A DNA stretch of 64,000 nucleotides, taken from positions 124,001 through 188,000 of the forward strand of contig CANKYO010000006.1 of assembly GCA_947488175.1 (NCBI GenBank), written 5' to 3'. The translations under genes were made by a program, and so were the position numbers. Positions 40,199-48,868 of the stretch are shown piece by piece. The stretch is from an uncultured Paracoccaceae bacterium. Lineage in GTDB: Bacteria; Pseudomonadota; Alphaproteobacteria; Rhodobacterales; Rhodobacteraceae. How positions within the stretch are numbered: the first letter of the stretch is position 1; the number at the start of each line of letters is the position of its first letter. The notes beneath the pieces were generated by a model, which saw only the letters and a list, made by a program, of their open reading frames with translations, ran no database searches and was not told the DNA's origin.

Positions 40199-41158
40199 AT
40201 GACCAATGCGACCTTACAGACATTTGGCCCCGATCCGGTCGGGTTGGCGCACGCCGCCGCCATTCTGGCGCGCGGTGGCTTGGTGTCGTTCCCAACCGAA
40301 ACGGTCTATGGGCTGGGGGCGGATGCCCGCAATGACACCGCTGTCGCAGCCATCTTCGCCGCCAAGGGACGCCCCAGTTTCAACCCGCTCATCGTGCATT
40401 TGCCTGACCTTTCGGTCGCAGAAAACCTCTGCCGGTTCAACGATGATGCACGGCGGTTGGCCGGAGCATTCTGGCCCGGTGCATTGACGCTTGTGCTACC
40501 GCTAAAGGCCGATGCAGGCATCTCCAAGCTGGTCACGGCGGGGCTTGATACACTCGCGGTCCGCGTACCGGATCATCCCGTCGCCCAGGGGCTGCTGCAG
40601 GCCTTTGGCGGGCCGATAGCGGCCCCCTCCGCGAACCCGTCAGGGCGGGTCAGCCCGACAACGGCAGCACACGTCAAGGCCGGGCTTGGCAATAAGATCA
40701 ACGGGTTGGTTGATGGCGGACCATGTGGTGTAGGCGTGGAATCCACGATTGTCAGCTGCGTCGGGTTACCCACGCTGCTGCGCGCGGGCGGGATACCGAC
40801 CGAGGCCCTAGAGGCCTGCCTGGGTCAGCCGTTAGCAGTGGCGACGGACCCTGCAACGCCGAAGGCACCCGGCCAACTCGTCTCGCATTACGCGCCCACC
40901 GGTACGGTGCGGCTGAATGCCGAAAAGGCGGCTCCGGACGAGGTGTTGTTGGGTTTCGGCCCGGTCGATGCACCGCTGAACCTGTCCCCCTCGGGCGATC
41001 TGACCGAGGCTGCGGCGCGGCTGTTTGACTGCCTGCACCGGTTGGACGCGATGGGTGCAAAGCGGATTGCCGTTTCACCCATCCCCGACCACGGACTGGG
41101 ACGCGCCATCAATGATCGTCTGCGCCGGGCTGCGGCCCCGCGCGGGCAGATAAGGTAA
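40199..41158 (+). CDS. L-threonylcarbamoyladenylate synthase (TsaC/Sua5)
   Basis: A 319-residue enzyme making threonylcarbamoyl-AMP for the t6A tRNA modification. The N-terminal YrdC domain has SFPTETVYGLGADA, KGRPSFNPLIVH and RVPDHPVAQGLL; the C-terminal extension (Sua5 type) has LVSHYAPTGTVRL. Length matches the Sua5 class. It is followed 6 bases later by nadX and is divergent from the acyl-CoA dehydrogenase. Confidence 0.95.
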   Translation: MTNATLQTFGPDPVGLAHAAAILARGGLVSFPTETVYGLGADARNDTAVAAIFAAKGRPSFNPLIVHLPDLSVAENLCRFNDDARRLAGAFWPGALTLVLPLKADAGISKLVTAGLDTLAVRVPDHPVAQGLLQAFGGPIAAPSANPSGRVSPTTAAHVKAGLGNKINGLVDGGPCGVGVESTIVSCVGLPTLLRAGGIPTEALEACLGQPLAVATDPATPKAPGQLVSHYAPTGTVRLNAEKAAPDEVLLGFGPVDAPLNLSPSGDLTEAAARLFDCLHRLDAMGAKRIAVSPIPDHGLGRAINDRLRRAAAPRGQIR

Positions 41159-41164
41159 AAAAGC

Positions 41165-41938
41165 ATGAAAATCGCGATCATCGGTCAAGGGGCGATCGCA
41201 GGCTATGTCCGCACACAAATCAAGCGGCGACAGATCGCAGAGATCGCCCAGATCGTCCGACCAGGCAAGGAAATGGCAGGATCGCCGCCAAGCATCTCGT
41301 GCGTCGATGATCTGCAGGGGGCGGTTGATCTGATCGTCGATTGCGGCGGCCATGCGGCATTGGCAGCCCATGGACCCGCCGCCCTGGCACGCGGCATCGA
41401 TGTGCTGACCGTATCGTTGGGCGCGCTGGCAGACGCTGATCTGCATGACCGGTTGTTGGCAGCGGCGCAGGCTGGTGGCGCGCGCCTGTCGCTCGCCACT
41501 GGCGCCATTGGCGGGCTTGATGCATTGCGGGCGGCTACGGTGGGGCAGCTCGATCAGGTGACCTACACCGGACGCAAACCACCCGACGGTTGGCGCGGTT
41601 CGCCTGCAGAAAAGACGCTCGATCTTGATGCAATCACAGAGGCCGCCGTACATTTCAAAGGGTCCGCTCGCGAGGCCGCGCTGGCCTACCCCAAGAACGC
41701 CAATGTGGCGGCAGCGGTGGCGCTCGCCGGAATTGGGCTGGACAGGACAAAAGTAGAGCTGATCGCCGATCCTAGCGTGACCACCAACATCCACCAGATC
41801 GGGGCCAGTGGTGGTTTTGGCGAAATGCAGTTCACAATCGCTGGCAACAGCCTGCCGGACAACCCGCGCAGCTCTGCCCTTGCGGCGATGAGCGTGGTTG
41901 CAGCACTCATCGACCGCCAGCGGCAGATTGGGTTCTAG
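41165..41938 (+). CDS. nadX: L-aspartate dehydrogenase
   Basis: A 257-residue NAD(P) enzyme: the Rossmann start is IAIIGQGAIAGYVRTQI and the catalytic histidine is in TTNIHQIGASGGFGEMQF. It converts aspartate to iminoaspartate for NAD synthesis and can replace NadB. Here it complements the NAD salvage genes at 48869-51517. The start ATG follows TsaC by 6 bases. Confidence 0.92.
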   Translation: MKIAIIGQGAIAGYVRTQIKRRQIAEIAQIVRPGKEMAGSPPSISCVDDLQGAVDLIVDCGGHAALAAHGPAALARGIDVLTVSLGALADADLHDRLLAAAQAGGARLSLATGAIGGLDALRAATVGQLDQVTYTGRKPPDGWRGSPAEKTLDLDAITEAAVHFKGSAREAALAYPKNANVAAAVALAGIGLDRTKVELIADPSVTTNIHQIGASGGFGEMQFTIAGNSLPDNPRSSALAAMSVVAALIDRQRQIGF

Positions 41939-41969
41939 ACACCCGTGTCATTGCGACTAGGCTGCGGGC

Positions 41970-43178
41970 ATGATCACCACCCCGCATTTTGCCGACCCGG
42001 CCCCGCGCGGCCTGTGCACCGATTGCGGGGTATCGCGGATGGCGGACCCATCGGCCTGCGGAAAGGCCTGCCAGTTCATCAGACCAGACTATCCGGCATT
42101 GGAAACGCAGGTGCATGGTCGCATCGCGGGCGACCAAGGCGATGAAAGGTTCTTTGGCGTCACGCAGGTGATGTATCGCGCCGCCCTGCACCCGGGCCGG
42201 AAAGGCGCGCAATGGACCGGGCTGACCACACGACTGGCCGAACGGCTGCTGGAAATGGGCGCCGTGGATGCGGTGCTGACCATGGTGCCTGACCCGGCAG
42301 ATCGCTGGCGACCACGCCCCGCCATCATCACAGAGCCCGCCGATATGGCCGAAGCGCGCGGCATGCGGATGGGCTACGCCCCCCTTCTGGCGCTGCTCGA
42401 ACCGGCGCGGGCCGCAGGCCACACACGCATCGCCGTCATCGGTATCCCCTGCCAGATCTACGCCTTGCGCGCGCTGGAAGCCGAACTGGGATTTGACCGG
42501 ATTTATGTCATCGGTACGCCGTGTTCCGACAACACGACTACAGAGAATTTTCACGATTTCCTCGGCCTTTTGACCGACGCGCCAGAGACAGTAACCTATC
42601 TGGAGTTCCGGGCAGATTATCACGTGGAACTGCGTTTCGCCGATGGCACACAGCGCCTGATCCCGTTCCTGAAGCTTCCCATCAGCGATCTGCCTGACGA
42701 TTTCTTTCCGCTGACCTGCCGCACCTGCGTGGATTACACCAACCGGCTCGCCGATATCACAGTGGGCTATATGGCTGGCGAAGGGGAACAATGGCTGATC
42801 GTCCGCAATGCGCGGGGGGCCGAGATGCTGGCCGCTTTGGATTGCGAGGTGACGCTGGAACCACCCGGATCACGGGGCAAACGGGCTGGATCGGTGAAAG
42901 GGTTTGTCGAAAACACGCGGCTGGCCGCAGGCGGGCTGCCATTGCGCCGGATGCCAGACTGGCTGCGCGGGATCATGGGCTGGCTGATGCCGCGGATCGG
43001 ACCGCGGGGCCTGGAATTCGCCCGCGCACGTGTCGAGATGAAAGCAGCCGAAACAGTGCTGCATCTGCGCCGGGCGGAACCGGCGAAGATAAAAAACATG
43101 GTGCCAGAGCATGTCTGGAACCTGGCGACGCCATATGGGTTAGAGCGGGAAGATGGTGAGCGTCGAGAAGGCGGCTAG
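41970..43178 (+). CDS. FrhB-family iron-sulfur flavoprotein (F420-hydrogenase-beta-like)
   Basis: A 402-residue protein with an N-terminal cysteine cluster (GLCTDCGVSRMADPSACGKA) and further CRTCVDYTNRLADITVGYM and GIPCQIYALRAL motifs, the FrhB fold that binds FAD and 4Fe-4S clusters. Relatives include BciB-type and HCAR-type chlorophyll reductases as well as F420 hydrogenase beta subunits. Alphaproteobacteria lack F420, so F420 reduction is unlikely. The substrate is unknown. It converges on the TbpB-like gene with a 4-base overlap. Confidence 0.85.
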   Translation: MITTPHFADPAPRGLCTDCGVSRMADPSACGKACQFIRPDYPALETQVHGRIAGDQGDERFFGVTQVMYRAALHPGRKGAQWTGLTTRLAERLLEMGAVDAVLTMVPDPADRWRPRPAIITEPADMAEARGMRMGYAPLLALLEPARAAGHTRIAVIGIPCQIYALRALEAELGFDRIYVIGTPCSDNTTTENFHDFLGLLTDAPETVTYLEFRADYHVELRFADGTQRLIPFLKLPISDLPDDFFPLTCRTCVDYTNRLADITVGYMAGEGEQWLIVRNARGAEMLAALDCEVTLEPPGSRGKRAGSVKGFVENTRLAAGGLPLRRMPDWLRGIMGWLMPRIGPRGLEFARARVEMKAAETVLHLRRAEPAKIKNMVPEHVWNLATPYGLEREDGERREGG

Positions 43179-43963
43179 TCGGCCTGAAAGGCTCCACTGA
43201 CTGTGACCGGCCCGGTATCCACATCGATAACGCCGCCAACCTCGTCTGCATCAGGACCATAAAAGGCGCCAAAAAACTCTGTGTTGTTCAGATCTGGATC
43301 AATGTCTGCAAATATGCCCGTACCAGCAACGGTGCCTTCTTCAAAAAATCCGCCAAGCCCAACAATTGGCGCCCCGGTGACGGTCAATGTGCCAGCATTG
43401 TTCACAGTCTGATCAAGCTCATCGGTCCCCGAAAACCCGGCGAAGGTCGCACTGACTTCACCCGTGTCGAAGTCCGCAGTAAGGCTCGCATCGCCTTCAA
43501 GAACATATACTTTGCTATCGGCCGTCGCCGTAACGCCAATCCAACCTTCATTATAGTTTACTGTTCCGCCGTCCGGCCGATCAGCGCTTTCCGTTCCGAT
43601 ACCCACAACCCCAAAGAGATTTCCGCTGCTTGATGTGGTCAGGATGCGCGTGAATTCTCCGTTAGCCGGATTGGTAAATTCGGCATCATCTATATCAAAC
43701 CCGCCCAGAGCACCCCCAGAAATGGTCCCGTCAGCGTAGCTGAAGACACTGCCGTTTTCATCGTCAAGATCACCGTTTTCCAGAAAAATGAAGGTGAGTG
43801 TGCGCGTTTCGGTCGATGTGCGATCGGTCAACGCTGTATACGCAGGGTCGGTCACTTCGACGGTCGGATCAACCGCTGTGTCATCCCCGCCGCCACCGCC
43901 ACAGGCACCTAGCAGCATGGCGGCCATGAGGCCCGTGCCCGTTTTCAGCAAAGGGAAAGTCAT
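43175..43963 (-). CDS. TbpB-like surface lipoprotein
   Basis: A 262-residue lipoprotein (signal MTFPLLKTGTGLMAAMLLGAC, lipobox about residue 21, glycine-rich tether). The mature part is beta-rich and ends with GAFYGPDADEVGGVIDVDTG, the FYGPxAxEVGG hallmark of transferrin-binding-protein B-like barrels, often exported by Slam. It starts inside the stop of the RTX metalloprotease gene (ATGA). It could be a surface ligand-binding or protease-partner protein. Confidence 0.87.
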   Translation of the reverse strand: MTFPLLKTGTGLMAAMLLGACGGGGGDDTAVDPTVEVTDPAYTALTDRTSTETRTLTFIFLENGDLDDENGSVFSYADGTISGGALGGFDIDDAEFTNPANGEFTRILTTSSSGNLFGVVGIGTESADRPDGGTVNYNEGWIGVTATADSKVYVLEGDASLTADFDTGEVSATFAGFSGTDELDQTVNNAGTLTVTGAPIVGLGGFFEEGTVAGTGIFADIDPDLNNTEFFGAFYGPDADEVGGVIDVDTGPVTVSGAFQAD

Positions 43964-45243
43964 AGCAGGAAGTCCTCTGTTGTCAGCTGCCCAGCCGTGA
44001 TGCCGATAAAGGTGATAATCGTGTTCTGGTCTTCGAAGATCGCGTTGCTGCCGCCGGTCCGAAGATTAGCCTGCACTTCGGAGAAGTTGGCGAAGCCAAA
44101 GTCAGTCAGATCAACCTCGTCAATCCCCACCTGATAGTCGCTACCAGTCACAACAGCACTGTTGCCGGAAATCCGGAATTCGCCAATGGTGTTGTCGCCG
44201 CCATTACGGACAAAAATGAATGTATCGGCACCACCGCCGCCTTCGAGGATGTCGTCGCCACTACCCGCCGTCAGACGGTCGTTCCCGAAGATAAAGCTGC
44301 TGCCGGGATCGCCACGCAGGATGTCATTGCCAGCACCACCATCAATGATGTCGTTCCCGATACCGCCAATCACGATGTCATTGCCAGACTCTCCGTCTGC
44401 GGTGGTCTGCCCGACACCGCCGATCAACGTGTCGTTGTCATTCCCACCTACAAGCGTATTGGTCCCAAAGACATCGACGATGAAATCGTCACCGTCATTG
44501 CCCGACAGCGTGTCATCGCCCAAACCGCCAAAGATTTGGTCATTGCCCTGGCTCGCCGATACAATGTCGTTGCCCGCAAGCGCCATGATAACGACGCCTG
44601 TCATACCGTCGCTGAGATCGATGTTGTCGACCCCGGTTGTTCCATAGTTGCGCACGCCATATAGCGCCTGAATGCCCGCAATATCGCCGTCGCCGAGAGA
44701 GTTTGTCGAAATTGTGTCGTTCATGATTTCAGAAGTATCATCCACATGATCAAGGCCCAGCGCATGGCCGATCTCGTGCAGGACCACGCCAAAGAAACTC
44801 AGATCACCATCCGCGTCGTTGGGGTTGGTGTCGCTGCCGCCAAAGGGGCTCCACGTCGGTTCGAGATCCATGTAGACGGTAGATGCAAAAATCTCCGCCA
44901 CATCGTTGAACCGATCAGCGCCGCTCGAAAAGCTGTAACGAGCCAGACCCACTGTGTTGCCAGCCAAAAGCGGTTCCTGTGCCTCAGTGGCTGTGATGAC
45001 ATCGATATCCGCGTCACCAGTCACCATGCGGAATGTCAGATTGGCAACCGCGGCCCATGCATCAAATGCCGCCTCAACGGCCTGTTCGAACTGGCTGATG
45101 GAGTACTCCATCCCATCAAAATCAAGCCCGGCCAAAGACATCGACCACGTGATCTCATCACTTGCGCGGCCCAGTTCATCGTCATCCCATTTGAGGTTTT
45201 GGGTTCGTCCATCAAAAGTGGCCGTGCTCAACCGATACGTCAT
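43960..45243 (-). CDS. RTX metalloprotease (matrixin type)
   Basis: A 427-residue secreted protease. The zinc-binding motif HEIGHALGLDH is at residues 156-166 with a Met-turn-like SEIMND. Residues ~190-340 carry RTX calcium repeats (GGLGDDTLSGNDGDD, GGIGNDIIDGGAGND). There is no N-terminal signal; export would be by a type I system with a C-terminal signal (ending TTEDFLL). I chose the ATG at 45243, with AAGGAAAG upstream. The next gene encodes a TbpB-like lipoprotein (4-base overlap). Confidence 0.9.
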   Translation of the reverse strand: MTYRLSTATFDGRTQNLKWDDDELGRASDEITWSMSLAGLDFDGMEYSISQFEQAVEAAFDAWAAVANLTFRMVTGDADIDVITATEAQEPLLAGNTVGLARYSFSSGADRFNDVAEIFASTVYMDLEPTWSPFGGSDTNPNDADGDLSFFGVVLHEIGHALGLDHVDDTSEIMNDTISTNSLGDGDIAGIQALYGVRNYGTTGVDNIDLSDGMTGVVIMALAGNDIVSASQGNDQIFGGLGDDTLSGNDGDDFIVDVFGTNTLVGGNDNDTLIGGVGQTTADGESGNDIVIGGIGNDIIDGGAGNDILRGDPGSSFIFGNDRLTAGSGDDILEGGGGADTFIFVRNGGDNTIGEFRISGNSAVVTGSDYQVGIDEVDLTDFGFANFSEVQANLRTGGSNAIFEDQNTIITFIGITAGQLTTEDFLL

Positions 45244-45406
45244 CAACACTTTCCTTGCCTACCACGATTTGCGCATAAATCGCCTTTGGCATCTGGTCGC
45301 TATCGGACATGGCCAAATTGTGACGAAAGCACGAATTATTCGGCACCATAGTCGTCAAAAGTTGCGATTTTCCTGCACATTTGTGCGGTTTTTTGCCGAA
45401 CGGCGG

Positions 45407-45865
45407 TCAAACGGGAAGCGCCGTTGTCTGCCGCACCGTCCGCAGCGCAAAGGACGATTGCATCTGCGCCACCCCAGGCAGGGTTGCCAGATAGCGGCGG
45501 TGGATACGGGCGAAATCCTCGGTGTCGCCGGCTACTACTTTCAGTAAATAATCCGCCGTACCGGCCATCAAGTGACATTCCAGCACATCCGGCACCAGCG
45601 CTACCGCCCGCTCAAACGCATCCAGCACCTCGTCCGCCTGTCCGCTCAGCGTGATTTCGACGAAAACAGTGGTCGGTCGCCCCACCTTGCGCGGGTTAAG
45701 GAGGGCCACATAATCACGAATATAGCCTTCTTTCTCAAGCCGTTGCACCCGTCGGTGACAGGCTGACGGCGATAGGTTGGCGACCTCGGACAGTTCGGCA
45801 TTAGACATGCGCCCTTTCTTCTGCAGAACCTCAAGGATTCGCCGGTCGATACTGTCGAGTTCCAT
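45407..45865 (-). CDS. Lrp/AsnC regulator, likely of ald
   Basis: A 152-residue regulator: HTH MSNAELSEVANLSPSACHRR and ligand domain HLMAGTADYLLKVVAGDTED. Start ATG at 45865. It is divergent from the alanine dehydrogenase gene (139 bases apart), the arrangement of AldR-type activators that respond to alanine. Confidence 0.93.
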   Translation of the reverse strand: MELDSIDRRILEVLQKKGRMSNAELSEVANLSPSACHRRVQRLEKEGYIRDYVALLNPRKVGRPTTVFVEITLSGQADEVLDAFERAVALVPDVLECHLMAGTADYLLKVVAGDTEDFARIHRRYLATLPGVAQMQSSFALRTVRQTTALPV

Positions 45866-45945
45866 TTGCCGCACGATCCTTCGATGATTTGTCGGTTTGC
45901 CGCACATTCCTATCGCTGTTATCGCCATCATCCAAGAGAAATGCC

Positions 45946-45959
45946 GGTGCAATTGCGCC
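45946..45959. promoter_or_regulatory. Candidate Lrp-type site between Lrp gene and ald
   Basis: GGTGCAATTGCGCC is a near-perfect palindrome (12 of 14) in the intergenic region, 46-59 bases before the ald start. A plausible regulator site; not verified. Confidence 0.3.
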
Positions 45960-46004
45960 GCATTAGGGCAAATCTCGCAGATGAAGATCGGGAGGAGACC
46001 GGAC

Positions 46005-47123
46005 ATGCATATTGGATGCCCCAAAGAGATCAAGCCGCAGGAATTTCGCGTCGGACTGACACCAAACGCCGCCCGCGAGGCGGTGAACCACGGACATCAG
46101 GTCAGCGTCGAAACAGGCGCAGGGGCAGGCGCAGGCTTTCCTGATGAGGATTACGTGGCGTCCGGTGCCACCATTGTCGGGACCGCCCCTGAAATCTTCG
46201 AAATCGCCGATATGGTTGTAAAAGTGAAAGAACCGCAGCCGGTTGAGCGGAAAATGCTGCGCGACGGTCAGATTTTGTTCACCTATCTGCATCTTGCCCC
46301 CGACCCCGAACAGACGAAGGATCTGATAGAAAGCGGGGCAACCTGCATCGCCTATGAGACTGTGACCGATGACCGGGGTGGCCTGCCGTTGCTGGCGCCT
46401 ATGTCAGAGGTGGCCGGGCGGCTGGCCCCGCAGGTGGGTGCTTGGACGCTGCAAAAGGCCAATGGCGGGCGCGGTGTATTGATGGGTGGCGTGCCGGGGG
46501 TTGGTCCTGCGCGCGTGGTGGTGATTGGCGGTGGTGTGGTGGGCACGCATGCGGCCCGGATTGCCGCCGGCATGGGCGCTGACGTGACCGTGTTGGACCG
46601 ATCCCTGCCGCGCTTGCGTTATCTGGACGATGTCTTCGGCAGTGTGTTCAAAACTTCTTATGCCAGCGCGGGCAACACGATTGAGCTGGCGCGCGCCGCC
46701 GACATGATCGTCGGCGCGGTGCTGATCCCGGGGGCGGCCGCACCCAAGCTGATTTCCAGGGCGCAGCTGTCGGAACTGAAACCTGGTGCGGCCCTTGTGG
46801 ATGTGGCTATTGATCAGGGCGGCTGTTTCGAGACGTCAAAGGCGACCACGCATCAGGACCCGATCTATGATGTGGATGGTATCATGCACTACTGCGTGGC
46901 CAACATGCCCGGGGCCGTCGCCCGCACGTCGACCATCGCACTTGGCAATGCGACCATGCCGTTCATGCTCTCACTGGCTGACAAGGGCTGGCGGCAAGCC
47001 TGCGAGGACGATCCGCATCTGCTGAACGGTTTGAATGTTCATGCCGGCAAGCTGACTTATTACGCGGTCGGCAAGGCGCTTGGGATCGATGTGATCTCAC
47101 CCAGCCTCGCACTGAAAGCGTGA
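46005..47123 (+). CDS. ald: Alanine dehydrogenase
   Basis: A 372-residue NAD enzyme that interconverts alanine and pyruvate plus ammonium. Blocks: GCPKEIKPQEFRVGLTPNAA, EPQPVERKMLRDGQILFTY, RVVVIGGGVVGTHAARIAAG and MHYCVANMPGAVARTSTIAL. The ATG at 46005 has a GGAGGAGA ribosome binding site. Its TGA stop lies inside the convergent-junction palindrome copy 2. Confidence 0.96.
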   Translation: MHIGCPKEIKPQEFRVGLTPNAAREAVNHGHQVSVETGAGAGAGFPDEDYVASGATIVGTAPEIFEIADMVVKVKEPQPVERKMLRDGQILFTYLHLAPDPEQTKDLIESGATCIAYETVTDDRGGLPLLAPMSEVAGRLAPQVGAWTLQKANGGRGVLMGGVPGVGPARVVVIGGGVVGTHAARIAAGMGADVTVLDRSLPRLRYLDDVFGSVFKTSYASAGNTIELARAADMIVGAVLIPGAAAPKLISRAQLSELKPGAALVDVAIDQGGCFETSKATTHQDPIYDVDGIMHYCVANMPGAVARTSTIALGNATMPFMLSLADKGWRQACEDDPHLLNGLNVHAGKLTYYAVGKALGIDVISPSLALKA

Positions 47124-47144
47124 TGGGTTGAAACCCATCTTACC
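47119..47144. repeat. Convergent-junction palindrome, copy 2
   Basis: GATGGGTT (47122-47129) and AACCCATC (47132-47139), then TTACC. The ald TGA stop at 47121-47123 is part of the repeat. The next gene on the minus strand ends at 47155, so it lies between tail-to-tail genes. Related to copies at 14461, 48798 and 58963. Confidence 0.8.
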
Positions 47145-47154
47145 AGCGGAGCCG

Positions 47155-47457
47155 TCAGCGCAAAGGCTGTGAGAACAGCACCCATTCGCCAACTTGCGTG
47201 ATTTGCATGGCCCCATCGGCCAGCCGATCGGCAATCGCGCCAGTTTCAACCGCCGGGCAGCCAATCAGGATGGCCGCATCATCGAGATATTCAACCGTCA
47301 GTTCATTTTCACCGATAACCTGGCAGACATCCGCAGGCATCGGATAGGGTCGCACACCGATAAGCCCGGACGCCTCTGGTGGGCTATAGGGCGGGTCCAT
47401 GTCACAACCGGTCACAGCTATCGCCAAGAGTGGTACGGTCAGAACGTTGATTTTCAT
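47155..47457 (-). CDS. Small lipoprotein, unknown function
   Basis: A 100-residue lipoprotein with signal MKINVLTVPLLAIAVTGC (lipobox VTGC). The mature region has VCQVIGENELTVEYLDDAAI and LIGCPAVETGAIADRLADGA, with two cysteines that may bridge. I recognise no family. The start ATG at 47457 is 22 bases beyond the terminator after mscL, so it is transcribed on its own. Confidence 0.72.
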   Translation of the reverse strand: MKINVLTVPLLAIAVTGCDMDPPYSPPEASGLIGVRPYPMPADVCQVIGENELTVEYLDDAAILIGCPAVETGAIADRLADGAMQITQVGEWVLFSQPLR

Positions 47458-47478
47458 ATCCAATCCCCTTTCAACGAA

Positions 47479-47505
47479 AAAGGTCCGCCAGTTGGGCGGA
47501 CCTTT
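47479..47505 (-). terminator. Intrinsic terminator after mscL
   Basis: AAAGGTCCGCC (47479-47489) and GGCGGACCTTT (47495-47505) are an 11-base perfect stem with a 5-base loop; read on the minus strand it is followed by a run of five T. Separates mscL from the small lipoprotein gene. Confidence 0.88.
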
Positions 47506-47517
47506 GAGCATCTATTT

Positions 47518-47946
47518 TCAGGCCTGTTTGGCCAGCGCATCCCGGATCTCAATCAGGATATCAAGCTCTGATGGGCCGGTTTCGACCTCTGGCGCAACCT
47601 CGTCGGGCTTTTCAGCGGCGGCTTTGATCCGATTGACCGTCTTGACCAGCATAAAGACCACGAAAGCGATGATCAGAAAGTTGATCACAGCCATCAGGAA
47701 GTTACCGATCGCAAAGACGGAAATTCCCGCTTCGGCGCAGGCATCAACCGATGCGCATTCACCGTCGCCAAGTACATAGAACCAGCCCGAGAAATCAATC
47801 CCGCCCGTAAACAGTGCAATAATCGGGTTGATCAGGTCGCCCACAAGCGACGTGACAATGGCCGTAAAGGCCGCCCCGATGATAATCCCCACCGCCATGT
47901 CCATGACATTGCCCTTGGCGATGAAGTCCTTGAATTCGTTGATCAT
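47518..47946 (-). CDS. mscL: Large-conductance mechanosensitive channel
   Basis: A 142-residue MscL: the start region is [20 protein letters not shown] with transmembrane helix 1, then [20 protein letters not shown] helix 2 and an acidic tail. It opens under membrane tension to release solutes. The start ATG at 47946 was chosen because the conserved N-terminal helix begins there. Confidence 0.95.
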   Translation of the reverse strand: MINEFKDFIAKGNVMDMAVGIIIGAAFTAIVTSLVGDLINPIIALFTGGIDFSGWFYVLGDGECASVDACAEAGISVFAIGNFLMAVINFLIIAFVVFMLVKTVNRIKAAAEKPDEVAPEVETGPSELDILIEIRDALAKQA

Positions 47947-48104
47947 GTGTAAGTCCCCACTACTGTTAACCGGCGCGCGGGTCTGACGGCCGCTGCGCAA
48001 CTGCGCACAGTCTTACCCCGATTGGCCCACAGAACCATGGGTTTTATTCCGATCTTTTCCCCCTAACTGTCATCAACACCGATTTTGCAAAGGATGCACC
48101 TGCA

Positions 48105-48800
48105 ATGACCGATCTGTCCGCCTTTCCCATCACCCAACGCTGGCCCGCCAAGGACCCTTCGGTCATCCAGCTTTATTCCTTTCCGACACCCAACGGGGTG
48201 AAGGTATCCATCGCACTGGAAGAGATGGGTCTGGCCTATGAGCCGCATCTGGTCACGCTGAAAGACGAGGATGTCAAAAGCGATGCGTTCCTGTCGCTGA
48301 ACCCTAATAACAAGATCCCGGCGATTATCGACCCCAGCGGTCCGGATGGCCCTGTGGGGATTTTCGAAAGCGGGGCGATCTTGCTATATCTTGCTGAAAA
48401 GTCTGGAAAATTTCTGGGCTCCACCGCAACGGACAAGGCCCATATCACCCAGTGGCTGATGTTCCAGATGGGCGGATTGGGTCCGATGCTGGGGCAGATG
48501 GGTTTCTTCTACAAGTTCGCGGGCAAGGATATCGAAGACGAACGCCCACGCGAACGCTACCGCGATGAGGCGATCCGCCTGCTTGCCGTTGTCGAGAAGC
48601 AGCTGGAAGGGAAAGACTGGATGACAGGCGATTTCTCCATCGCCGATATGGCCATCGCGCCCTGGATCAATGCGCTGGAATTCTACGGCACCAAGGATGT
48701 TGTCGGCTATCACGATCTGAAAAACGTGCCCGCGTATGTTGAGCGGTTTTTTGCCCGTCCGGCCGTTGAGAAAGCCAAGCGTATCCCTGATCCGTCATAG
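48105..48800 (+). CDS. Glutathione S-transferase, Ure2/YghU-like
   Basis: A 231-residue protein with an N-terminal thioredoxin-like domain (IQLYSFPTPNGVKVSIALEE, NNKIPAIIDPSG, IFESGAILLYLAEKSG) and a helical C-terminal domain (DWMTGDFSIADMAIAPWINA). YghU-like members often act as disulphide reductases with glutathione. It is divergent from mscL. Its TAG stop lies in the junction palindrome copy 3. Confidence 0.92.
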   Translation: MTDLSAFPITQRWPAKDPSVIQLYSFPTPNGVKVSIALEEMGLAYEPHLVTLKDEDVKSDAFLSLNPNNKIPAIIDPSGPDGPVGIFESGAILLYLAEKSGKFLGSTATDKAHITQWLMFQMGGLGPMLGQMGFFYKFAGKDIEDERPRERYRDEAIRLLAVVEKQLEGKDWMTGDFSIADMAIAPWINALEFYGTKDVVGYHDLKNVPAYVERFFARPAVEKAKRIPDPS

Positions 48801-48823
48801 GTGAGGTGAAACCCCATCATACC
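48798..48823. repeat. Convergent-junction palindrome, copy 3
   Basis: TAGGTGAGGTGAAACCCCAT onwards, ending CATACC; arms are degenerate but aligned to copies 1 and 2 across 26 bases. It carries the GST stop codon (TAG 48798-48800) and lies between the GST gene and the converging nadV gene, just before a terminator hairpin. Confidence 0.7.
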
Positions 48824-48831
48824 CATAGGAT

Positions 48832-48863
48832 GATAGGCCCCGTGATCAGCACCGGGGCCTATC
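48832..48863. terminator. Bidirectional hairpin terminator between GST and nadV
   Basis: GATAGGCCCCG (48832-48842) and CGGGGCCTATC (48853-48863) form a perfect 11-base stem with a 10-base loop, followed on the plus strand by GATTTCT. It can stop transcripts from both sides. Confidence 0.75.
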
Positions 48864-48868
48864 GATTT

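Noticed and set aside
41970-43178. F420-dependent hydrogenase function
   Set aside because: No F420 biosynthesis is expected in this lineage and no hydrogenase genes lie nearby; only the fold is supported.
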